The notes under the pieces are model-generated. The model searched no databases. It saw only the letters and a program-made list of their open reading frames with translations, and was not told the DNA's origin. Positions 1 to 8,700 of a stretch of DNA of 64,000 nucleotides are shown in pieces. Within the stretch, counting starts at the first letter, position 1. Each line of letters begins with the position of its first letter. The DNA is from Sphingomonas sp. PP-CE-3G-477. GTDB lineage: Bacteria; Pseudomonadota; Alphaproteobacteria; Sphingomonadales; Sphingomonadaceae. The DNA is taken from NCBI RefSeq assembly GCF_003050745.1, contig NZ_QAOF01000006.1:62001-126000 (forward strand), read 5' to 3'. The translations under genes were made by a program, and so were the position numbers.

Positions 1-35
1 GCGACCACGAACAACCACCAGGCGTGTAGCGTCAT
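1..35 (-). CDS. LysE-family translocator, N-terminus only (partial)
   Basis: Only the first 11 codons lie in the window, reading MTLHAWWLFVV on the minus strand from an ATG at 35. A good AGGAG ribosome binding site sits at 42-46, which supports this as a true start. Openings of the type MTLxxWWLF are common in LysE/RhtB amino-acid exporters, so that is the best guess. Eleven residues cannot prove a family. The rest of the gene lies left of the window. Confidence 0.45.
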   Translation of the reverse strand, partial: MTLHAWWLFVV

Positions 36-97
36 TTACGGCTCCTGTTGTTCACGGGGCGGTTCGGGCGGTTCCCGTGTGTCCATCCGCCCCCAGC

Positions 98-186
98 CCC
101 ATCACCCCAGCGGAAGCAGGGGTTTCCCCGTTTGGCGGGCGACTAAAACCTCAAAACGATACCCCAGCTTTCGCTGGGGTGACGGG
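98..186. repeat. REP-like palindromic repeat pair
   Basis: Two inverted copies of a short element (core ACCCCAGCnnnnGCnGGGGT) lie about 50 bp apart, each itself a small hairpin. They fill the gap between the nitronate monooxygenase gene and the window-edge gene. The same core recurs near 49450-49556, and related forms occur at 15600, 34068, 53373 and 56112. Confidence 0.7.
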
Positions 187-253
187 GCTGCTTAGGAAAA
201 CGAGGAAAATTTCGCTTGAGACGCGTTCGGCTCAGTCACTGATATCTACCGCC

Positions 254-1657
254 TCAATCCCCCGTCAAAATCCGGTCGACCAGCTGCCCGACGCTCGGCA
301 CGAAGCCGTTCGAATAGAACGGATCCTTCTTGAAATTATACGCGGCATGGCCTGCGAACATCAGGTTCTGGTCGATATCGCCGCCATGCGCGATGTCCTG
401 CAAAGTCTTCTGGATGCAGAAGCTGCGCGGGTCGGCGAGGCGTCCGGTCGAGTTGGTCTCGGTATCCGCCCAGCTCGAGAACGAGCATTGCGACAGGCAG
501 CCCATGCAGTCGGCCTGGTCCTTGCGGATCATGCCCTTCTCGGTCGGGCTGACGAACACCAGCGTGTTGTCCGGCGTCTTGAGCGCATCGGTGTAGCCCT
601 CGCCGAACCACTGCCGTGCACGCAGCAGGTCGTTGCGCGTAACCCAGAAGTTCTTGCCCTTCACGCCTACGTCGAGCTGGAAAATGTGGTCGCCCGCCTC
701 CTGCGTCGAGAACGCGATCTGACGCTCCGAGCGTGCTTCGAGCGAGCGGAGGAACGGATTGCGCACCGCCGACGAATAGAAGCCGGTCGGCGAGAACTTG
801 TGCAGCAGCACGTCGCCTTCCTCGATCTGCGTCAGCGCGTCCTTCCACCCCTGGGGGATCGGGCTTTCGCGAGTCAGCAAGGGCCGCGTGCCGAACTGAA
901 ACGCGATCGTGCCAAGCTCGGGATTGTCGATCCAGTCGTTCCAGTCGCGCAGATACCAGACGCCACCGGCCATCACGATCGGCACGTCGTCGCTGATGCC
1001 GCCTTCGCGCATCACGTCGCGCAGTTCCTTCACGCGCGGATACGGGTCCTGCGGCTTCAACGGGTCCTCGGCGTTCGACAGGCCGTTATGCCCGCCCGCG
1101 AGCCACGGGTCCTCGTACACCACCGCGGCAAGCCATTCGGCCGCCTTCGAATACGCCCGCTTCCACAGCGCGCGGAAGGCACGGCCGGAGCTGACGATCG
1201 GCAGGTAGCTCACGCCGTAGGATGCGGTGATCTCGGACAGCTTGTACGGCATGCCCGCGCCGCAGGTGACTCCGGCGACCTTGCCCCGCGTGCGTTCGAG
1301 CACGCCGTGCAGGATCCGCTGCGCGCCGCCCATTTCCCACAGCACGTTGATGTTGATCGCGCCCTTGCCGTCGGCGATCTCGTAGGCGCGCTCGACCTGC
1401 TGGACCGCGCCTTCGATGGCGTATTCGACCAGTTCCTCGTGACGGGCACGCCGCGTCAGGGCTTCATAGACCTGCGGGATGATCTTGCCGTCGGGATCGT
1501 AGCTGTCCGCGTTGACCGCCGACACGGTGCCGATACCCCCGGCCGCAGCCCAGGCGCCGGCCGACGCGTGGTTGGTCGCGGCGACGCCTTTGCCGCCCTC
1601 AACCAGAGGCCAGACTTCCCGACCGTTATAGACGATAGGCTTCAGGCCCTTGAACAC
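254..1657 (-). CDS. Nitronate monooxygenase / 2-nitropropane dioxygenase family FMN enzyme
   Basis: A 467-residue TIM-barrel flavoprotein of the NAD(P)H-dependent flavin oxidoreductase / nitronate monooxygenase group, expected to bind FMN and oxidise nitronates. The N-terminal half carries the Gly-rich pattern AAAGGIGTVSA and the barrel strand PIVMAGGVWY followed by GTIAFQFGTRPLLT, typical of the phosphate-binding part of this family. It is longer than the usual 320-360 residues. The extra C-terminal segment contains a cysteine group (DCMGCLSQC, then SFCIQ about 25 residues later) that resembles a metal or Fe-S site. The start is GTG at 1657 behind a purine-rich GGGAGAGG. It stands alone, with the glycosyltransferase gene upstream in the same direction. 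Family is confident; substrate is unknown. Confidence 0.8.
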   Translation of the reverse strand: MFKGLKPIVYNGREVWPLVEGGKGVAATNHASAGAWAAAGGIGTVSAVNADSYDPDGKIIPQVYEALTRRARHEELVEYAIEGAVQQVERAYEIADGKGAININVLWEMGGAQRILHGVLERTRGKVAGVTCGAGMPYKLSEITASYGVSYLPIVSSGRAFRALWKRAYSKAAEWLAAVVYEDPWLAGGHNGLSNAEDPLKPQDPYPRVKELRDVMREGGISDDVPIVMAGGVWYLRDWNDWIDNPELGTIAFQFGTRPLLTRESPIPQGWKDALTQIEEGDVLLHKFSPTGFYSSAVRNPFLRSLEARSERQIAFSTQEAGDHIFQLDVGVKGKNFWVTRNDLLRARQWFGEGYTDALKTPDNTLVFVSPTEKGMIRKDQADCMGCLSQCSFSSWADTETNSTGRLADPRSFCIQKTLQDIAHGGDIDQNLMFAGHAAYNFKKDPFYSNGFVPSVGQLVDRILTGD

Positions 1658-1726
1658 GACGTCACCTCTCCCGGAAAATACGGCCCCCTATATCGCAAGG
1701 ACGCAGCGTGCGAGCAATATTACGAC

Positions 1727-2863
1727 CTAGGTTAGCGCGCCCGGACGGTTCAGGGCACCTTCGTACAGCGCGCGATAGCGAGCGATCATAACCGCTTCGT
1801 CGAATTCCGCGCGCGCCTTGGCCTGGTTCGCGGCCCCGACCGAGGCGCGCAAGGCGGGATCGCCGACCAGCGCCTGCAACGCATCACGCAACCGAACCTC
1901 GTTTGCGATCTCGGTCACGAACGGCAGATTCTCGGGCGCGACCATCCGCGTGATGTCGCCGACCGGATAGCTCGCGATCGGCAGGCCCGCGGCCATCGCC
2001 TCGACCACCGCGATCGGGAACTGCTCGCTGCGCGACGACACCGCCAGCATGTCGAAATGGCCGATATAGCGGTATGGGCGATCGAGAAATCCGGGCAGCA
2101 CCAGCTTGTCCGCCATCCCCATCGCGGCGGCGGCTTGCAGGATGTTCGCGCGCTCCGGGCCCTCCCCGATGATCACCAGCCGCACGCGTCCGGATACACC
2201 GCCGACCGCACGGACCAGCGCGGTGAGGTCCTTCACCTCGCGCAAGCCCGCCAGCGCACCGATCACGACTTCCTTGGCGTTGCGCGTGAACCCGGGGATG
2301 GCCTTGGGCTCGGGCTTCTGCGCGTAATAAGCCGTGCCGATCCCGTTGACGATCCGGTGGACGCGCTCGCGCGGCTGTTTCCAGGTCTTCAGCGCGATGC
2401 CTTCGAGCACCTCGGAGGGCACTGCCAGCGCATGCGCCGCGCCCAGCGCGAGCCGCCGATAGATGTTGCGCTCGATCTTGAGCCCGCCCGCCTCGTCCGC
2501 GTTGAACCCGTCTTCGTGATGCACGAGCGGCGGCGCGCCCTTGGCGAACGCCCGCCGCGCCATCGCCCCATCTATCGCACCCCAGTTATAGCTCAACACC
2601 AGATCGAACCGCCGCATATACTGCGCGATCGCCTCGTAGCGCTTGACCGAAGGCTTGCCCGTCAGCGGCGGTGGATTCTGCGCGATCTCGTAGCGGATGC
2701 CCTTCGCAATCGAGTCCCGTGCTTTCAAGGCATCGGGCATACCCGACACGATGGTATGCTTCGCGCGATCCCCGATCGCATTCATCAACCGAACCGCCCG
2801 CGCCTCCTTGCCGCCAAGATCGAACGACGAGTGGAGATGCAGGATGTTCACGGGAGCAGACAT
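1727..2863 (-). CDS. Glycosyltransferase family 4 (GT-B fold)
   Basis: A retaining GT-B glycosyltransferase of about 378 residues. The N-terminal Rossmann domain opens NILHLHSSFDLGGKEARAVR, with the donor-domain strand VIIGEGPERANI and the classic E-x7-E element in SEQFPIAVVEAMAAG near residue 290. It probably transfers a sugar from a nucleotide donor to a surface glycan or lipid. No other polysaccharide genes are adjacent, so donor and acceptor cannot be assigned. I chose the ATG at 2863 because the open frame upstream (to 2899) encodes residues unlike a GT start; no strong ribosome site marks it. The divergent neighbour starts at 3016. Confidence 0.82.
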   Translation of the reverse strand: MSAPVNILHLHSSFDLGGKEARAVRLMNAIGDRAKHTIVSGMPDALKARDSIAKGIRYEIAQNPPPLTGKPSVKRYEAIAQYMRRFDLVLSYNWGAIDGAMARRAFAKGAPPLVHHEDGFNADEAGGLKIERNIYRRLALGAAHALAVPSEVLEGIALKTWKQPRERVHRIVNGIGTAYYAQKPEPKAIPGFTRNAKEVVIGALAGLREVKDLTALVRAVGGVSGRVRLVIIGEGPERANILQAAAAMGMADKLVLPGFLDRPYRYIGHFDMLAVSSRSEQFPIAVVEAMAAGLPIASYPVGDITRMVAPENLPFVTEIANEVRLRDALQALVGDPALRASVGAANQAKARAEFDEAVMIARYRALYEGALNRPGALT

Positions 2864-3015
2864 AGCGAACGCGATGCCGATTTCGGCGCGCGCTTTCAAG
2901 GGACCTTCGATACCCGACAGGACTTGCCCGCTCCGCCATCCGCGTTCGCCGTTCCCGCAATGACCACTTGCAGGCGCCCCTTGGTTGGACGAGCATGGTA
3001 GGCAAAGGGGAGAGA

Positions 3016-4332
3016 ATGATGATCAAGGCATTTCTGATCGGGCTGGCGGCGACCGTCTCGGTATCGGCATTGGCGCAGACCAAGCCGTCGACCACGACTT
3101 ATATCCAAGCCGGCACGCTGCTCGATCGCCCCGGTCAGGCGCCGCGCGGCAACACGACGATCATCGTTCGCGACGGCAAGGTGGCGGAGTTGCGCGACGG
3201 CTTCGTGGCGCCGGAGCAAGGCGCGACTCTGGTTGATCTCCGCAACGCCTTCGTCCTGCCGGGGCTGGTCGACATGCACGTGCATCTCTGGGGTATCGGC
3301 GGCGATCCGATGCGCGCGCGTCTGGAGGCGCTGAACCGCGACCGGTTCGACGACGAGATGACTGCCGTCGCCAACGCGCGCACGACGCTGAACGCAGGCT
3401 TCACCTCGGTCCGCGATCTCGGCGGCGATCCGCGCGGCATCCGTGCGCTGCGCGACGCGATCGACGCCGGGACGGTCGAGGGACCGAGCATCACCAACGC
3501 GGGCGAAATGATCTCGGTGACCGGCGGGCACGGCGACGGCGGCAACGGGCTGGCCGAGGAATTCGCCGACATGGTGCATGCCAAGGAAGTGAACCTCTGC
3601 GACGGTCCCGACGACTGCCGCCGCGCGGTGCGCGCGCAGGTCGCGCTCGGCGCCCGCGTCATCAAGTTCGCCGCGACCGGCGGCGTGCTCTCGAACGTCA
3701 GCGGCGGGCTCGGCCGTGCGATGACGCCCGAGGAGATGCGCGCGATCATCGAGACGGCGCATACGCTCGGTCGCAAGGTCGCCGCGCATAGCCATGCGAC
3801 CGAGGGCACGCGTGCGGCGCTGGAGGCCGGCGTCGATTCGATCGAGCACGGGACGTTCCTCGACGCGGATACGATCAAGCTGTTCAAGACCAAGGGCGCC
3901 TATCTGGTGCCGACCGAGATCGCGCCCGTCGCGGCGCTCGCGCAGGCCCGCGGCGGCGCGCTGCCACCCGCGACGATCGTCAAGGCCGAAGCCGCAGCCG
4001 CCGCGATGGCCGACAGCCACCGTCGCGCCTATGCGGCCGGCGTGAAGGTCGCGTTCGGAACCGATACCGGCGTGTCGAAGCACGGCGACAACGCGACCGA
4101 GTTCGCGCTGATGGTGAAGAACGGCCTAACCCCAACGCAGGCAATCGCCGCCGCCACCGTCGGTGCCGCCGACCTGCTCGGTCGCGACGACATCGGTATG
4201 CTGGCGCCCGGCAAGACGGCGGACATCATCGCGGTGACGGGCTCTCCGCTGCAGGACGTCACGCGGCTCGAACACGTCGATTTCGTCATGCACCGCGGCA
4301 AGATCGCCAAGACGTCGTCCGGCGGCGTCTGA
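3016..4332 (+). CDS. Exported amidohydrolase-family protein (imidazolonepropionase / Xaa-Pro dipeptidase-like)
   Basis: About 438 residues with a signal peptide (MMIKAFLIGLAATVSVSALA then QT), so it acts in the periplasm. The amidohydrolase metal site is visible: HxH in VDMHVHLWG, a probable carbamylated Lys in VIKFAATGG, later His in AAHSHATEG and SIEHGTF, and the Asp in FGTDTGVSKHG. This set matches the metal-dependent hydrolases annotated as imidazolonepropionase-like or Xaa-Pro dipeptidases. The natural substrate is usually a cyclic amide or N-acyl/prolyl dipeptide and cannot be read here. The ATG at 3016 (with a second ATG at 3019) follows GGGGAGAG; the longer frame from 2968 lacks that support and would bury the signal peptide. 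Confidence 0.82.
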   Translation: MMIKAFLIGLAATVSVSALAQTKPSTTTYIQAGTLLDRPGQAPRGNTTIIVRDGKVAELRDGFVAPEQGATLVDLRNAFVLPGLVDMHVHLWGIGGDPMRARLEALNRDRFDDEMTAVANARTTLNAGFTSVRDLGGDPRGIRALRDAIDAGTVEGPSITNAGEMISVTGGHGDGGNGLAEEFADMVHAKEVNLCDGPDDCRRAVRAQVALGARVIKFAATGGVLSNVSGGLGRAMTPEEMRAIIETAHTLGRKVAAHSHATEGTRAALEAGVDSIEHGTFLDADTIKLFKTKGAYLVPTEIAPVAALAQARGGALPPATIVKAEAAAAAMADSHRRAYAAGVKVAFGTDTGVSKHGDNATEFALMVKNGLTPTQAIAAATVGAADLLGRDDIGMLAPGKTADIIAVTGSPLQDVTRLEHVDFVMHRGKIAKTSSGGV

Positions 4333-4363
4333 CAGCCGGGATCGACCGCGCGGCGTCCGGGGT

Positions 4364-5134
4364 TCAGTGGCGCTGACCCCGGCCCGTCGCGGCCCAGTAG
4401 AGTCCGCCCAGCAGATGCTGGAGATAGCGCTCGTCGCGGTACGCCTCCGCATCGTGGCCGAGCAGTGTGACGAACACCCGCCCCTTCTCATACCGATGAT
4501 GCCAGGCTTCGGGGTGGTCCTTCCCCATCGGCTTCGCCACCTGACCCGGCCAGATCCTGGTCGGATCATAGCTCGTCTCGTCCACCGTCAGCACCGTGTC
4601 GATGGCCACCGCGAACGGATTGCTCGTGACGTAGAACTCGTCGCTCCAGATCCAGCGGTCGGGCACGCCGAACGTCGCCGGAAAGCCCTTGTCGACCACG
4701 GTGACGACGCCGGTCTGCAGCATCGGATGATTGACGAAACTGCGACCCACCAGTTTCTCGTACCACGGCCAGTCGGCCTTCGGGATGATCGCGGCGCGGT
4801 GCACGACGATCGCGTTGCCGCCACCCCGCATATACACCTCGAAATGCCGACGCTGCGTCTCGCTCAGCTGTTCCGCCGGGGTATTGAGGAACATCACCGC
4901 CGCGTAATGGCTGAGGTCACCATCGAACACCGCAGGGTCGCTGGTCCACTCGATGTGAAACGCATGCAGCTTTGCGAGGTGCTCGATACTGTCGCGCGCG
5001 ACCGGAATATATTCATAGTGGTATTTGCTGGGGGTCGCGATCACCAGGACCTTGAACTGATCCTCGGCGAAGCCGACCGACGGGATCATCACAAGGACGA
5101 TCGCGAGAAGCGCTCGAAAAGCCGCGGTCATCAT
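4364..5134 (-). CDS. Exported ThuA-like domain protein
   Basis: A 256-residue protein with an N-terminal signal peptide ending near SVGFA-ED. It is followed by a ThuA (trehalose-utilisation) glutamine-amidotransferase-like fold: strand FKVLVIATPSKYHYEY, then YAAVMFLNTPAEQLSE, GGGNAIVVHRAA and the C-terminal GRVFVTLLGHDAEAY. ThuA homologues handle sugar derivatives or are periplasmic glycoside-processing accessory proteins; several are fused to cytochrome or PKD domains, which is not the case here. An AAAGGG ribosome site precedes the double ATG at 5129-5134. It ends convergently with the amidohydrolase 31 bp away and shows no operon partner. Confidence 0.78.
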   Translation of the reverse strand: MMTAAFRALLAIVLVMIPSVGFAEDQFKVLVIATPSKYHYEYIPVARDSIEHLAKLHAFHIEWTSDPAVFDGDLSHYAAVMFLNTPAEQLSETQRRHFEVYMRGGGNAIVVHRAAIIPKADWPWYEKLVGRSFVNHPMLQTGVVTVVDKGFPATFGVPDRWIWSDEFYVTSNPFAVAIDTVLTVDETSYDPTRIWPGQVAKPMGKDHPEAWHHRYEKGRVFVTLLGHDAEAYRDERYLQHLLGGLYWAATGRGQRH

Positions 5135-5200
5135 GTCCCTTTCGCGTCGCCAAAGCGCCTTATAGCGATCGAAGCCCCGCCGATGATACCGCGGCGCGTG

Positions 5201-5890
5201 TCAATCCGCCGGCGTGGCGAACCAGATGACGTGTCGCGGCCCCTTGCCGTTGCTGCGCGCCCGCACGACGACCTCCTCGGTACGAAACCCCGACGACGCG
5301 AGACGACGGACGAAGACCGGGTCGGGTGCCGCCGACCAGATCGCCAGGACGCCGCCGGGGGCGAGCGCTCGCTTCGCCGCAACCAGTCCGCGTACCGAAT
5401 AGAGCCGGTTGTTATCGGTCCGCGTCAGCCCGTCGGGGCCGTTGTCGACGTCGAGCAGGATCGCATCGTACGCCGACGACGCCTCTGCGATGACGGCGCC
5501 GACATCGCCCTGCACCAATGTCACGCGCGGATCGTCGAGACAGCCCGCCATCAGCGTCGCCATCGGCCCGCGCGCCCAGTCGATGATCTCCGGCACCAGT
5601 TCGACCACCGTTATCCGCGCGTTCTGGTCGAGCGCCGCCAGCGCCGCGCGCAGCGTGAACCCCATGCCGTACCCACCGATCAGCAGATGCGGTCCCTGTC
5701 GTTGGCGCGGGCGCTTTCCCAGCCGTTCGCAGGTCATGACCGCGAGCGCCTCTTCCGACCCCGTCATCCGCGTACTCATCAGCTCGGCACGATCGAGCAG
5801 GATCATGAAGTCGCCGCCGCGGCTGTACAGGTGCAGTTCCTCACCGCCGCCCGGCACGATCGCGGTGGCCAGCAATTCCCGTGGTGTCAT
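5201..5890 (-). CDS. Spermidine/spermine synthase-like methyltransferase-fold protein
   Basis: About 229 residues with a Rossmann methyltransferase core: LLIGGYGMGFTLRAAL (cofactor loop), VVELVPEIIDWARG (acidic residue ending strand 2) and DAILLDVDNGPD (strand 4), the pattern of polyamine aminopropyltransferases. Many such short bacterial proteins are annotated as spermidine synthases although their function is untested. The frame stays open to 6046 but overlaps rsgA; the ATG at 5890 opens MTPRELLATAIV, the typical beginning, 34 bp after the rsgA stop. It lies downstream of rsgA in the same direction and could be cotranscribed. It is 39 kb from the ornithine decarboxylase gene, so a shared pathway is only a suggestion. 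Confidence 0.72.
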   Translation of the reverse strand: MTPRELLATAIVPGGGEELHLYSRGGDFMILLDRAELMSTRMTGSEEALAVMTCERLGKRPRQRQGPHLLIGGYGMGFTLRAALAALDQNARITVVELVPEIIDWARGPMATLMAGCLDDPRVTLVQGDVGAVIAEASSAYDAILLDVDNGPDGLTRTDNNRLYSVRGLVAAKRALAPGGVLAIWSAAPDPVFVRRLASSGFRTEEVVVRARSNGKGPRHVIWFATPAD

Positions 5891-5924
5891 GCTGCGCTCG
5901 CGTCCCTGGATACCGGGTCCTGCA

Positions 5925-6923
5925 TCAATGCGGCCGCCGCCCGGCAGTCCGCGCGGCATTGGCCTTCTCTTCGGTCGCGAGCTTGCGCCAGCGCGCGAAC
6001 CGGTCCGGCGCCAGCGTCCCCGCCTTGATCCCCGCCTGGACCGCACAGCCCGGCTCTACGGTGTGCGAACAATCCGAAAACTTGCACGCCTGCGCCGCCA
6101 GTTCGAAATCGTCGAAGACCTCGGCGATCCCGGTCGACGCGTCCGACAGTTGCAGTTCGCGCATGCCGGGCAGGTCGAGCAGCCAGCCGCCCTCCTCCAG
6201 CCGGTGCATCTCGCGCACGGTGGTCGTATGCCGTCCCGTCGAGTCGCCCTTGCGGATCGCCTGCGTAAGGATGCTCTCCGACCCGCGCAACGTGTTGACG
6301 AGCGTCGACTTTCCGACGCCGGACGATCCAAGGAACGCCACCGTCTTGCCCTTGCCGCACCAGGCCGCGAGGTGTGCGACGCTGGCCGGATCGCGACCGT
6401 CGATCGCCTCGACTTGCAATCCCGCCTCGATGCCGTGCACCGCCGCCACGAACGTCTCAGGGCTATCGGTCAGGTCGATCTTGGTCAGGACGACGACCGG
6501 GTTCACCCCGACCTCGCGCGCGAGAACGAGGTAGCGCTCGATCCGCGCGACGCTGAAATCCTGGTTGCACGACGCGACGAGGAACACCGTGTCGACATTG
6601 GCGGCGATCATCTGATCCTTGCGCGGATCGGCGGGTGATCGCCGCTTGAACAGGTTCATCCGGTGCAGGACGCGCACCGGCTCCAGCGTCCGATCGTCGA
6701 TCAGCAGCCAGTCGCCGACGGTCGGATGATCGTCCGTCGGCAAGGCACCGGCTATGTACGGCGAGACGAAACGCTGGCCCCCGTCGCCGGCGACCGCGAT
6801 CTGGCCGCGGTGGACGGACATCACGCGAACGGGGTGGCATTGCGCCGTTTCGTCATCCGAAACCTGGACGCTGAAATGATCGTTCCAGCCAAGATCGAGC
6901 AGTGTCTCGGTCGGAGCTGTCAT
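5925..6923 (-). CDS. rsgA: Ribosome small subunit-dependent GTPase A
   Basis: A 332-residue circularly permuted GTPase that assists late maturation of the 30S subunit. The motif order is diagnostic: G4 VVVLTKIDL comes first, then G1 GSSGVGKSTLVN, G2 region GDSTGRHTTTVRE and G3 DLPGMREL. An N-terminal OB-like domain covers about residues 10-90. The C-terminal zinc knuckle is seen in KFSDCSHTVEPGCAV. Length fits the family (290-360). The start ATG at 6923 lies 85 bp from the downstream end of the thiamine operon, which runs in the same direction. Confidence 0.95.
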   Translation of the reverse strand: MTAPTETLLDLGWNDHFSVQVSDDETAQCHPVRVMSVHRGQIAVAGDGGQRFVSPYIAGALPTDDHPTVGDWLLIDDRTLEPVRVLHRMNLFKRRSPADPRKDQMIAANVDTVFLVASCNQDFSVARIERYLVLAREVGVNPVVVLTKIDLTDSPETFVAAVHGIEAGLQVEAIDGRDPASVAHLAAWCGKGKTVAFLGSSGVGKSTLVNTLRGSESILTQAIRKGDSTGRHTTTVREMHRLEEGGWLLDLPGMRELQLSDASTGIAEVFDDFELAAQACKFSDCSHTVEPGCAVQAGIKAGTLAPDRFARWRKLATEEKANAARTAGRRPH

Positions 6924-7008
6924 CGGGTTGCGGCGTCCACTATCATGCCCGCTCGGCTGACATCATCCGCGCCGATACGCAAGCGACCAGGGTGACGCCG
7001 AACCGTCG

Positions 7009-7557
7009 CTACGCGGCTCGCCAACGCCGATATCCCATGACCGCCAGCGCGATCATCACCGCATAGAGGCCTGCCGTCAGCATGAGCCCCTTGACGATGA
7101 ACATCCCGACATAGAGCACGTCGACCACGATCCAGAGCAGCCAGCTCGCAGCATGACGCCGCGCCGTCCAATATTGCGCGACCAGGCTGAAACTGCTCAG
7201 CCCCGCGTCCATCCAGGGCAGCGCCGCATTCGTGTAGCGGCTCATGAACCAACCGATCGCGAGCGCGCCGACCGCACCGGCCGCCAGCCCGGCGGAGGCT
7301 TGCGCGCGATGCAACGGCCGCACGACGATGTCGCCGGTATCCGCCTTGCCGCGCGCCCACGCGATCCAGCCATAGACGATCGCGATCCCGAACAGCGCCT
7401 GCAGGACCATGTCCGCATACAGGCGAACGTCGAGGAAGAGCTTGAAGTACAGGGCGCAGGCGACGAAATTGACCGGCCAGCACAGCATGCGCCGCGTCGC
7501 GGTCAGCCAGATGCCCGCGAAGCTGACGACGACGGCGATGATTTCGAACCCCGTCAT
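7009..7557 (-). CDS. pnuT: PnuC-family permease, probable thiamine transporter PnuT
   Basis: A 182-residue integral membrane protein with about seven hydrophobic helices and the Trp/Asn-rich pattern of the PnuC vitamin permeases (CWPVNFVACALYFKLF near residues 26-41, WIVVDVLYVGMFIVKGLMLT near 143-162). PnuC takes nicotinamide riboside; the PnuT branch takes thiamine. Its ATG at 7557 overlaps the stop of the upstream kinase by four bases (ATGA), so it is translationally coupled. The operon begins with a TPP riboswitch, so I assign thiamine. A riboside role is the alternative, but no NAD genes are nearby. Confidence 0.85.
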   Translation of the reverse strand: MTGFEIIAVVVSFAGIWLTATRRMLCWPVNFVACALYFKLFLDVRLYADMVLQALFGIAIVYGWIAWARGKADTGDIVVRPLHRAQASAGLAAGAVGALAIGWFMSRYTNAALPWMDAGLSSFSLVAQYWTARRHAASWLLWIVVDVLYVGMFIVKGLMLTAGLYAVMIALAVMGYRRWRAA

Positions 7558-8666
7558 CGGACCGGACCCTCGCCGCCGATTCGCTCCAGGAAATCCTGCC
7601 CGGCTGCCGACAGGAACCAGTCGGCATGACCGACCAGATAGTCGTCACATGCCAGCGTTGCGGCATCCGGATCGTCGACGATGCCGGCGAAGTAGTCGAT
7701 CTCCGACAGCGCGAATTCGAGATGGACCAGCGGCAACAGGCGCACGATCGTCGCGATGTCGGCGCGGCTCAAAGGCCGGATCGTCGCATAGCCCGAAAGG
7801 ATCGCGATCGCGGCCTCCGGGTCCGCGATCGCCGCGTCATCCCCCTGCCCCAGCTTCAACCACTGTATCGCGGTCCGCTCGATCGCGGTGGCGATGTCAT
7901 GAACGGCGCAAGTACGATCGGCGAGACCGAAGTCGAACACCGTCCGCACGCTCCCGTCGCCCGCCCAGAGCAGGTTCGACGGATGCCAGTCGTTGTGAGT
8001 CCATAGCGGCACTTGCGCCGCCAGCAGCGCGGGAAGCCCCTCGCCCAACGTTCCGAACAGTCTCGCAAGGTCCCGCCGCCACGGTCGGGGCGTCAGGAAT
8101 GCGGCGAGCGCCGGACGGGCGGCGACATAGACTTCGGCCGCCGCGATCGGATCGGCTGCGGGCAGGATCGTAAAGCTCGCCACGAGCGGTTGCGGGCGAC
8201 GTGCCGGAGCCATAAAATCGCGTGCGGCCAAGTGCAGCGTCGCAAGGGCGACCCCCGCGGCATGCGCGTGGGCGTGCGTGAAGAACGGCGTCCACGACAG
8301 GCTGTCACGGTACAGGTCCGCGCCGGGCGCCTCGCGAAAGAGCTCGTAGGACCACTCGCCGCGCGCAACTACACTCCCGCCGTCTGCGGTCGCCATCACT
8401 TCGGCAACGGAAACGCCCGCACCGGCGAGATGCGCGATGAATGCGTGCTCCTCGGCCAGGCCCTCGATCGAGCGGACACTCGCGTGATGACGTTTCAGCA
8501 AGAACGCGCCCTGCGTCGCGTGGACCAGCGTCGCGGCGGAGAATGGTCGCGGGGAATGCCAGTGCAGACCGGTCATCCGTCCTGCCGCCGGGAAGCGGGC
8601 GAGTACCGCCTCGGCCTCGTCCGCGGTTATCGCGGGCCAGGTCGGCGCTTCCATCGCGGTGCCCAT
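7554..8666 (-). CDS. APH/ChoK-fold phosphotransferase, candidate thiamine kinase
   Basis: About 370 residues with the aminoglycoside/choline-kinase fold: the Brenner catalytic motif LWTHNDWHPSNLLW (H-x-D-x4-N) and the metal motif VFDFGLADRT. By family alone the substrate could be an aminoglycoside, choline, homoserine or another small alcohol. It sits second in a TPP-riboswitch operon between a TonB receptor and PnuT, so I infer that it phosphorylates thiamine entering through PnuT, like ThiK/YcfN of enterobacteria. The start is uncertain: ATG at 8666 (MGTAMEAP) or 8654, or GTG at 8699 close to the receptor stop. The frame open to 8942 runs into the receptor gene and is a shadow there. Confidence 0.78.
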   Translation of the reverse strand: MGTAMEAPTWPAITADEAEAVLARFPAAGRMTGLHWHSPRPFSAATLVHATQGAFLLKRHHASVRSIEGLAEEHAFIAHLAGAGVSVAEVMATADGGSVVARGEWSYELFREAPGADLYRDSLSWTPFFTHAHAHAAGVALATLHLAARDFMAPARRPQPLVASFTILPAADPIAAAEVYVAARPALAAFLTPRPWRRDLARLFGTLGEGLPALLAAQVPLWTHNDWHPSNLLWAGDGSVRTVFDFGLADRTCAVHDIATAIERTAIQWLKLGQGDDAAIADPEAAIAILSGYATIRPLSRADIATIVRLLPLVHLEFALSEIDYFAGIVDDPDAATLACDDYLVGHADWFLSAAGQDFLERIGGEGPVR

Positions 8667-8700
8667 ACCGTGGACCAGATGCGCGGGCTGCGACGCCACC

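Noticed and set aside
77..1735. Long 552-residue open frame on the plus strand
   Set aside because: Antisense shadow of the nitronate monooxygenase gene; Arg/Ala-rich, no motifs, and its first part is REP sequence.
5201..5890. Calling this a true spermidine synthase of the polyamine pathway
   Set aside because: Only the fold is visible; it lies next to rsgA and far from the decarboxylase, so substrate assignment is unsafe.
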